DNA of 64,000 bases, taken from Cunninghamella blakesleeana (lineage: Eukaryota > Mucoromycota > Mucoromycetes > Mucorales > Cunninghamellaceae). The notes below the pieces were generated by a model that did no database searches, was not told where the DNA came from, and saw nothing but the letters and a program-made list of their open reading frames with translations. Made by a program: the position numbers and the translations under genes. The stretch lies in assembly GCA_017871115.1 (NCBI GenBank), contig JAFCIZ010000001.1:5313501-5377500 (forward strand), read 5' to 3'. Of this stretch, positions 63,386 through 64,000 are shown piece after piece (position 1 is the first letter of the stretch; every line of letters starts with the position of its first letter).

Positions 63386-63807
63386 TTATCGCATGGTAAC
63401 TAATTCTTCAGCAGCTGTTGGATGTATAGCAACACAATTATCAAAGTCGGCTTTTGTAGCACCAAATCGAAGACAAACACCGAAACCTTGCAAGATTTCA
63501 TCACTACCTTTGCCTAAAAGATGAAGACCTACTACTTTTTCTTCAGGACCTGTGACAATAATTTTATAAGCAGAAGGCTCTTTATGATCCAATAAACCAT
63601 AGTATAAATTGACAAATCTAGATTTGTATACTTTAATGTTATCTTGTCCATATTTTTCTTTGGCTTGGTCTTCTGTTAATCCAACGGTACCAGCTGTAGG
63701 ATGAGAGAATACTACTGTGGGAATGTTTTCATATTCTAACTTTGAGTTTTTGAATTTTTCTCCACCAAATAAACGATCCATTAATCTACGACCAGCAGCA
63801 ATAGCAA
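63386..63807 (-). CDS. Glutathione reductase, C-terminal exon (partial)
   Basis: Last exon of a minus-strand gene that continues beyond the right edge. About 140 residues: the end of the NADPH/FAD region ([16 protein letters not shown]), then the dimerisation domain with [39 protein letters not shown], and the catalytic [12 protein letters not shown] whose histidine and glutamate act as the general acid-base pair with the partner subunit's cysteines. The enzyme keeps glutathione reduced with NADPH. The sequence from 63808 to 64000 reads as intron; the redox-active CxxxxC is outside the window. Confidence 0.93.
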
Positions 63808-64000
63808 CTATAAACAGAAATAGATTAAAATATTGAGAATGAGTAAATCATTTCTTTTTCTTCTTTCAATCACTGTTTTTTCATTTTTCTCAATGATCAC
63901 TTTTTTCTCTTATTTATTAATTTCTGCTTTTTTTTAAGTAACCAATATTTATGGTTTTTTCTCTTGAATATTAATTTTCTTTCTTTGTTTATATATCCTA

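Overview
The window is fungal nuclear DNA. It is extremely AT-rich, and intergenic and intronic DNA is mostly A/T runs, (TA)n and poly-T. Almost every gene is cut by short introns of about 70-190 bp with GTAAGT-like donors and TAG or CAG acceptors. I rebuilt the exons by hand; every complete model closes in frame. A GAL4-type Zn2Cys6 regulator, an alternative NADH dehydrogenase, Mediator subunit 12, an RNA-directed RNA polymerase and an F-box/LRR protein point to a filamentous fungus. The base composition and gene style suggest an early-diverging lineage such as Mucoromycota (inference; no marker here fixes the species).

Layout. 1-1258: 3' end of an importin-7/8 (Sxm1/Nmd5) karyopherin. 2171-6836: large F-box/LRR protein with a long disordered, Trp- and Asn-rich tail. 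8226-11344: PP2A B56 regulatory subunit. 11995-18790: MED12/Srb8. 19441-22115: type II NADH dehydrogenase. 22756-27314 (minus): RRM plus RNA-directed RNA polymerase whose catalytic loop has lost its aspartates. 27914-29741 (minus): SAM methyltransferase. 30761-32611 (minus): RRM/zinc-knuckle SR splicing factor. 34054-34662 (minus): glutathione S-transferase. 35351-36093: prefoldin subunit 2. 36941-38608: DUF1479 oxygenase. 39399-41290: fumarylacetoacetase. 41557-44551: IGHMBP2/Hcs1-like SF1 helicase. 44706-45527 (minus): unknown, probably mitochondrial protein. 50472-51743: Zn2Cys6 regulator inside a gene-poor stretch (4.9 kb upstream, 2.3 kb downstream). 54034-56450 (minus): glycerol kinase. 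57217-58297 (minus): ribosomal protein uL11/L12. 58848-61591: ataxin-2-like protein with a PAM2 motif. 62072-62499: glutaredoxin. 63386-63807 (minus, partial): glutathione reductase.

The genes are independent housekeeping and regulatory units, not an operon or metabolic cluster. Loose themes are RNA biology (RdRP, SR factor, ataxin-2-like protein, helicase) and glutathione redox (GST, glutaredoxin, glutathione reductase). The most unusual item is the RdRP: a full-length uninterrupted gene in which the D-x-D-G-D loop reads Q-F-I-G-Q and the two conserved lysines of the first barrel also appear lost. It therefore looks like a retained pseudo-polymerase. The F-box protein carries W-G/G-W sites in a disordered tail, reminiscent of Argonaute hooks. 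No tRNA, rRNA, CRISPR array or intact transposon was seen; one diverged dispersed repeat occurs twice.
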